Assembly (NCBI RefSeq): GCF_027158205.1
Contig: NZ_JAPVLU010000023.1
Span: forward strand, 1-64,000
Direction of reading: 5' to 3'
DNA: 64,000 nt
Source of the DNA: Streptomyces sp. H39-S7
GTDB taxonomy: Bacteria > Actinomycetota > Actinomycetes > Streptomycetales > Streptomycetaceae
The position numbers and the translations under genes are program-made. This document shows positions 60,167 through 64,000 of the stretch, in pieces. How positions within the stretch are numbered: the stretch's first letter is position 1; each line of letters starts with the position of its first letter. The notes beneath the pieces are model-generated. The model had not been told where the DNA came from and did no database searches. It saw only the letters and a list, made by a program, of their open reading frames with translations.

Positions 60167-61429
60167 CTACGCGCCGAGCAGGCTCTGGCCGCAGACGCGG
60201 ACGACCTGGCCCGTGACGCCGCCCGACCCCGGGTCGGCGAACCAGGCGATGGTCTCGGCCACGTCGACCGGGAGGCCGCCCTGGCCGAGGGAGTTCATCC
60301 GGCGGCCGGCCTCGCGGATGAACAGCGGGACCGCGGCGGTCATCTTCGTCTCGATGAAGCCGGGGGCGACGGCGTTGACGGTGATGCCGTGCGCGGCCGT
60401 GCGCGGATCAGTGGCGAGCGCGCGGACGAAGCCGATGACGCCCGCCTTCGAGGCGGCGTAGTTGGTCTGGCCGGCGTTGCCGGCGATGCCGCTGATCGAG
60501 GCGGTGGCGATGATCCGGCCGCCGTCGTGCAGGGTGCCGGACGTGAGCAGGTGGTCGGTGGTGCGGATGACGCTGCCGAGGTTGACGTCGAGGACGGAGT
60601 CCCAGCGGTCGGCGGCCATGTTGGCGAGCTTGCGGTCGCGGGTGATCCCGGCGTTGTGGACCAGGACGTCCAGGCCGTCGGGGAGTGCGGCGGCGATGCG
60701 TTCCCCGGCGTCCGGCGCGGTGATGTCCAGGGCCAGCGCGGTGCCGCCCAGCCGCCGCGCGACCTCGGTCAGGGCCTCTTCCGACTGCGGGACGTCGAGG
60801 CAGACGACGTGGTGGCCGTCGCGGGCGAGGGTGGCGGCGACGGACTCACCGATGCCGCGCGCGGCACCTGTGACCAGCGCGATCCGGGTGCCGTCGGATG
60901 CCACGGGAACCGCCGGGCCGATCTCGATGACCTGGCCGCTCACGTACGCGGACTTGGGGGAGAGGAGGAAGCGCAGCGTCGAGTCGGGTTCGGCGCCGGG
61001 CGCCAGGCGCAGGAGCTGGACGGTACGGCCGCGGCCGATCTCCTTGCCGAGGGAGCGGACGAACCCTTCGAGCGCCTGCTGGGCGGCGGCCTGGTGGGGA
61101 TCGGCCGGGTCCGGGGGGCCGCCGAGGACGATGAGCCGGCCGCAGGGCGCGAGCGAGCGGACGACGGGGTGCAGCGCCGCGTACACGTCGTGCAGGCCGG
61201 CCGTCCGGCGGACGCCGGTGGCGTCGAGTACGACGGCGGCGGGAGCGGGCCCCTCGACCGCCGCGTCGACCGGCCGCGGGACACCGGCCGTCAGGCGCAG
61301 GACCGGCCCGGCCAGGTCCGGGTGTTCCGGGGACCAGCGCCGCAGTGCGGTGGGCTGGGGGAGGCCGAGGCGGCCGGAGAGGAAGCGGCCGGGGGCCGTA
61401 CCCGTGAAACGGAGATAGCGATCGGCCAT
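60167..61429 (-). CDS. FabG4-type 3-oxoacyl reductase (two Rossmann domains)
   Basis: A 420-residue high-molecular-weight FabG. Residues 1-175 form a degenerate N-terminal Rossmann-like domain; the SDR domain starts near 182 with LVTGAARGIG (residues 185-194), NAGITRD, active-site Ser in TASISGIAG and NYAASKAGV (YxxxK). Reduction of 3-oxoacyl-CoA/ACP to 3-hydroxyacyl is expected. It is the first gene of the minus-strand operon and diverges from the thiolase gene across a palindrome-rich promoter. Confidence 0.92.
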   Translation of the reverse strand: MADRYLRFTGTAPGRFLSGRLGLPQPTALRRWSPEHPDLAGPVLRLTAGVPRPVDAAVEGPAPAAVVLDATGVRRTAGLHDVYAALHPVVRSLAPCGRLIVLGGPPDPADPHQAAAQQALEGFVRSLGKEIGRGRTVQLLRLAPGAEPDSTLRFLLSPKSAYVSGQVIEIGPAVPVASDGTRIALVTGAARGIGESVAATLARDGHHVVCLDVPQSEEALTEVARRLGGTALALDITAPDAGERIAAALPDGLDVLVHNAGITRDRKLANMAADRWDSVLDVNLGSVIRTTDHLLTSGTLHDGGRIIATASISGIAGNAGQTNYAASKAGVIGFVRALATDPRTAAHGITVNAVAPGFIETKMTAAVPLFIREAGRRMNSLGQGGLPVDVAETIAWFADPGSGGVTGQVVRVCGQSLLGA

Positions 61430-61439
61430 TGGCCTTCTC

Positions 61440-61469
61440 CTTACTCTGGAGTAAGTTTACCGCCGGTAA
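61440..61469. promoter_or_regulatory. two adjacent TTAC-type palindromes in fabG4/thiolase promoter
   Basis: CTTACTC-TG-GAGTAAG (61440-61455) and TTACC-GCC-GGTAA (61457-61469) lie side by side between divergent starts 61429 and 61512. Half-sites share TTAC(T/C). This is the look of a TetR-type operator for lipid genes. The TetR protein encoded at 58618 is the obvious candidate ligand. Confidence 0.65.
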
Positions 61470-61511
61470 GGCTACTGGTGAGTCAGCGCCCAGCCAAGGG
61501 AGAGCCGCCCG

Positions 61512-62822
61512 ATGAGTGATCGCAGGGACAGTCCGCGCCGGGTCGCGGTGGTGGCGGGCAACCGCATACCGTTCGCCCGTTCCGACGGCCCGTACGCCAC
61601 CGCGTCCAACCAGGACATGCTGGGCGCGGCGCTGGGCGGGCTGGTGGAACGGACCGGCCTGGCCGGTGAGCGCGTGGGTGAGTTCGTCGCCGGGGCCGTC
61701 CTCAAGCACAGCCGGGACTTCAACCTCGCCCGCGAGACCCTGCTCGGCAGCACGCTCGACCCCGCGATCCCCGCGTACGACATCCAACAGGCGTGCGGCA
61801 CCGGCTTGCAGGCGATCATCGCCGTCGCGAACAAGATCGCGCTCGGCCAGCTCGACTGCGGCATCGCGGGCGGCGCCGACACCGCGAGCGACGCGCCGCT
61901 CGGCGTCAACGACGAGCTGCGGAAGATCCTGCTGGAGGCGCGCCGGGCGAAGTCCACGGGTGCGCGCGCCAAGGCGCTGGCGCGCATCCGGCCGCGCCAT
62001 CTCGTACCGGAGATCCCGCGCAACGCCGAGCCGCGCACCGGGCTGTCGATGGGCGAGCACGCGGCCCTCACCGCCAAGCGGTGGGGCATCGCGCGCGAGG
62101 CGCAGGACGTGCTGGCCGCGGCCAGCCACCAGCGGCTCGCGGCGGCGTACGAGCGCGGGCTGTTCGACGACCTGGTGACGCCCTTCCGCGGCCTGGACCG
62201 CGACCAGAACCTGCGCCCGGACTCGACGGCCGAGAAGCTCGCGCGGCTGAAGCCGGTCTTCGGGGTGCGGGAGGGGGGCGCCACCATGACGGCCGGCAAC
62301 TCGACGCCGCTGACGGACGGCGCGGCCGTCGTCCTGCTGGCGAGCGAGGAGTGGGCGGCCGCCCACGGACACGAGCCGCTCGCCTTCCTCACGGCCTACG
62401 AGACGGCCGCCGTCGACTTCGTCGGCAATCCCGGGGGCGACGAGGAAGGGCTGCTCATGGCGCCCGCGTTCGCGGTGCCGCGCATGCTGGAACGGGCCGG
62501 GTTCGCCCTCGGCGACTTCGACCTCTACGAGATCCACGAGGCGTTCGCCTCGCAGGTCCTGGCCACCCTCGCCGCCTGGGAGGACAAGGAGTTCTGCACC
62601 GGGCGGCTGGGCCTGGCGGGCCCGCTGGGGACGGTGGACCGGGACCGGCTGAACGTGGCCGGTTCGTCGCTCGCCACCGGGCACCCCTTCGCGGCGACCG
62701 GCGCCCGCATCGTCGCGACCCTCGCGACGCTGCTCGCCGAGCGGGGCGGCCCGGGGCGCGGGCTGGTCTCCATCTGCGCGGCGGGCGGCCAGGGAGTCAC
62801 GGCCGTGCTCGAACGCCCGTGA
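61512..62822 (+). CDS. acetyl-CoA acetyltransferase / thiolase (FadA2-like)
   Basis: A 436-residue thiolase. The nucleophilic Cys is in YDIQQACGTGLQA, with the catalytic His in ATGHPFAATGARI and the second Cys in SICAAGGQG. Length and motifs fit the FadI/FadA2-type thiolases. It cleaves 3-oxoacyl-CoA or condenses acyl-CoAs. Divergent from fabG4, and upstream of the acyl-CoA ligase on the same strand. Confidence 0.93.
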   Translation: MSDRRDSPRRVAVVAGNRIPFARSDGPYATASNQDMLGAALGGLVERTGLAGERVGEFVAGAVLKHSRDFNLARETLLGSTLDPAIPAYDIQQACGTGLQAIIAVANKIALGQLDCGIAGGADTASDAPLGVNDELRKILLEARRAKSTGARAKALARIRPRHLVPEIPRNAEPRTGLSMGEHAALTAKRWGIAREAQDVLAAASHQRLAAAYERGLFDDLVTPFRGLDRDQNLRPDSTAEKLARLKPVFGVREGGATMTAGNSTPLTDGAAVVLLASEEWAAAHGHEPLAFLTAYETAAVDFVGNPGGDEEGLLMAPAFAVPRMLERAGFALGDFDLYEIHEAFASQVLATLAAWEDKEFCTGRLGLAGPLGTVDRDRLNVAGSSLATGHPFAATGARIVATLATLLAERGGPGRGLVSICAAGGQGVTAVLERP

Positions 62823-62982
62823 ATCCGCGCGACAACGCCCCGCACCGCAACGCCCCGCACCGTCACGCTGCGAACCGCCCCACCCCGCCCCCCGCCGCTC
62901 CGAACCGCCACTGCCGCCCTGACCGCCGCCGATCCGCGTAGCGCGAGCCGCCGTACGATTCCGCGAACCAGGAGAGCCCCTG

Positions 62983-64000
62983 ATGTCCCGTAAGAGCCCG
63001 ATACCGCCGCAACTCGTCGCCGTCGAACCGGATCTCGTCGTATCGGGCGGTTCGGTACGGCAGGCTTCCGTGCCGGCTCTCGTAGCGCCCGAGAGCGAGG
63101 GGAGTCTCGCGGACATCCCCTTCCGCAACGCCCTGGAGGCGCCGGACGAGGCCGTGCTCAGCCGCAAGGACGAGCGCGGGGCCTGGCGCGACATCACGGC
63201 TGCCCAGTTCCGCGACGAGGTGGTCGCCGTCGCGAAGGGGCTGATCGCCTCCGGGATGCGGCCCGGCGACCGGCTCGCGATCATGGCGCGGACGACGTAC
63301 GAGTGGACGCTGCTGGACTTCGCGGCCTGGGCGGCCGGACTGATCACCGTCCCCATCTACCCGACGTCCTCCGCCTCGCAGGCCGCCTGGATCCTCGCGG
63401 ACTCCGGCGCGGTGGCGTGCGCGGTGGAGAGCGTCGAGCAGACCCGGCTCATCAGCGGGCAGCGCCGCGAGCTGACCGGGCTGCGGCATCTGTGGCAGCT
63501 GGACGCGGGGGGCATCTCCCAGCTGATGGCCGAGGGGCGGGAGCTGCCGGACGTCCTCGTCAAGGGCCGGCGCGCCAACCTCGGACCCGACAGCGTCGCC
63601 ACGCTCATCTACACGTCGGGCACCACCGGACGCCCCAAGGGCTGCATCCTCACGCACGCCAATTTCTTCGCCGAGGTCGACAACTCGATCGAGCTGCTGC
63701 ACCCCGTCTTCAAGTCGGTGAGCGCGGAGCCCGCCTCGACGCTGCTCTTCCTGCCCCTGTCGCACGTCTTCGGCCGGATGGTCGCCATCGGCTGCCTGCG
63801 CGCCCGGGTCCGGCTCGGCCACGCCCCCAGCATCGCCACCGACGACCTGCTGGCCGACCTCGCCGGTTTCCGGCCGACCTTCCTGCTCGCGATCCCGTAC
63901 GTGCTGGAGAAGGTCTACAACACCGGCCGCGCGACCGCCGAGTCCATGGGCCGGGCATCCTCCTTCGACCGGGCCGCCACCATCGCGCGGCGGTACGGCG
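62983..64000 (+). CDS. long-chain acyl-CoA synthetase / AMP-binding ligase (truncated by window edge)
   Basis: An adenylate-forming enzyme, at least 339 residues in the window and open at the right edge. ATG 62983 has GGAGA seven bases upstream. The AMP-binding motif is LIYTSGTTGRPKGCILTH, and LFLPLSHVFGRMVAIGC follows, as in FACL15/LACS-type fatty acyl-CoA ligases. The first ~32 residues before QASVPALVAPESEG look like an unusual extension. It would activate fatty acids for the FabG4/thiolase module. Confidence 0.9.
   Translation, partial: MSRKSPIPPQLVAVEPDLVVSGGSVRQASVPALVAPESEGSLADIPFRNALEAPDEAVLSRKDERGAWRDITAAQFRDEVVAVAKGLIASGMRPGDRLAIMARTTYEWTLLDFAAWAAGLITVPIYPTSSASQAAWILADSGAVACAVESVEQTRLISGQRRELTGLRHLWQLDAGGISQLMAEGRELPDVLVKGRRANLGPDSVATLIYTSGTTGRPKGCILTHANFFAEVDNSIELLHPVFKSVSAEPASTLLFLPLSHVFGRMVAIGCLRARVRLGHAPSIATDDLLADLAGFRPTFLLAIPYVLEKVYNTGRATAESMGRASSFDRAATIARRYG

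Noticed and set aside
62833..62862. 15-bp tandem repeat after the thiolase gene
   Set aside because: Only two copies in a C-rich stretch between genes; no structural or regulatory meaning visible.
1..64000. tRNA genes, CRISPR arrays, insertion sequences, prophage
   Set aside because: I looked for these on both strands and saw no cloverleaf, array, transposase or phage gene.

Overview
The window reads as the chromosome of a high-GC filamentous actinomycete of the family Streptomycetaceae. The evidence is the very high GC content, the many GTG starts and ATGA gene overlaps, the developmental sigma factor gene bldN with its anti-sigma gene rsbN, the Rex-hemACD operon, a class I lysyl-tRNA synthetase, and the futalosine-type menaquinone genes. 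Genus and species cannot be fixed from sequence alone.

Layout. 1-4,786: the 3' end of a 5S rRNA and its terminator, then housekeeping genes (HAD phosphatase, MFS exporter, AcuC), a BdtA-like DNA-binding protein and the tiny ribosomal protein bS22. 4,953-9,606: an epimerase and an acyltransferase, then convergent rsbN and bldN. rsbN carries a probable frameshift and has a good sigma-BldN-type promoter in front of it. 9,894-18,188: a HAD phosphatase, a glutaredoxin, an exonuclease, then rex-hemA-hemC-hemD behind a Rex operator, and hemB. 18,271-28,007: a DUF6247 gene with a decayed partner, a duplicated-domain secreted protein, argS, lysS, a DUF2637 protein, two DUF3558 lipoproteins and rtcB. 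28,063-39,998 is the accessory part: an SDR, a GT87-like mannosyltransferase, two divergent related exported esterases, a 1,579-residue RHS toxin with a type VII secretion-type N-terminus followed by two Imm50-like immunity genes, an exported deacetylase and an unknown protein. 40,246-48,433: hemL, a histidine phosphatase, a deacetylase-like lipoprotein and the System II cytochrome c maturation operon (TlpA-like, CcdA, ResB, CcsB). 48,520-55,391: menaquinone genes mqnL, mqnP, mqnM, an Lrp regulator and mqnE, interrupted by a lipoprotein and a rhomboid protease on the other strand. 55,519-64,000: an acetyltransferase, DUF4229, a dicarboxylate symporter, FHA and TetR genes, and a lipid module (MaoC hydratase, FabG4-type reductase, thiolase, acyl-CoA ligase) that runs off the right edge.

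How it works together. Much of the window supplies respiratory cofactors: NADH sensing by Rex controls heme synthesis, hemL completes the early tetrapyrrole route, the ccs genes attach heme to cytochrome c, and the mqn genes make menaquinone. In Streptomyces coelicolor, from memory, the bldN/rex/hem block and the hemL/ccs/mqn block lie more than a megabase apart, so their adjacency here suggests a rearrangement. The most notable accessory element is the RHS toxin with its two immunity genes. The most notable regulatory signals are the Rex operator, the sigma-BldN promoter, the paired palindromes upstream of mqnM and the TTAC-type palindromes in the fabG4/thiolase intergenic region.
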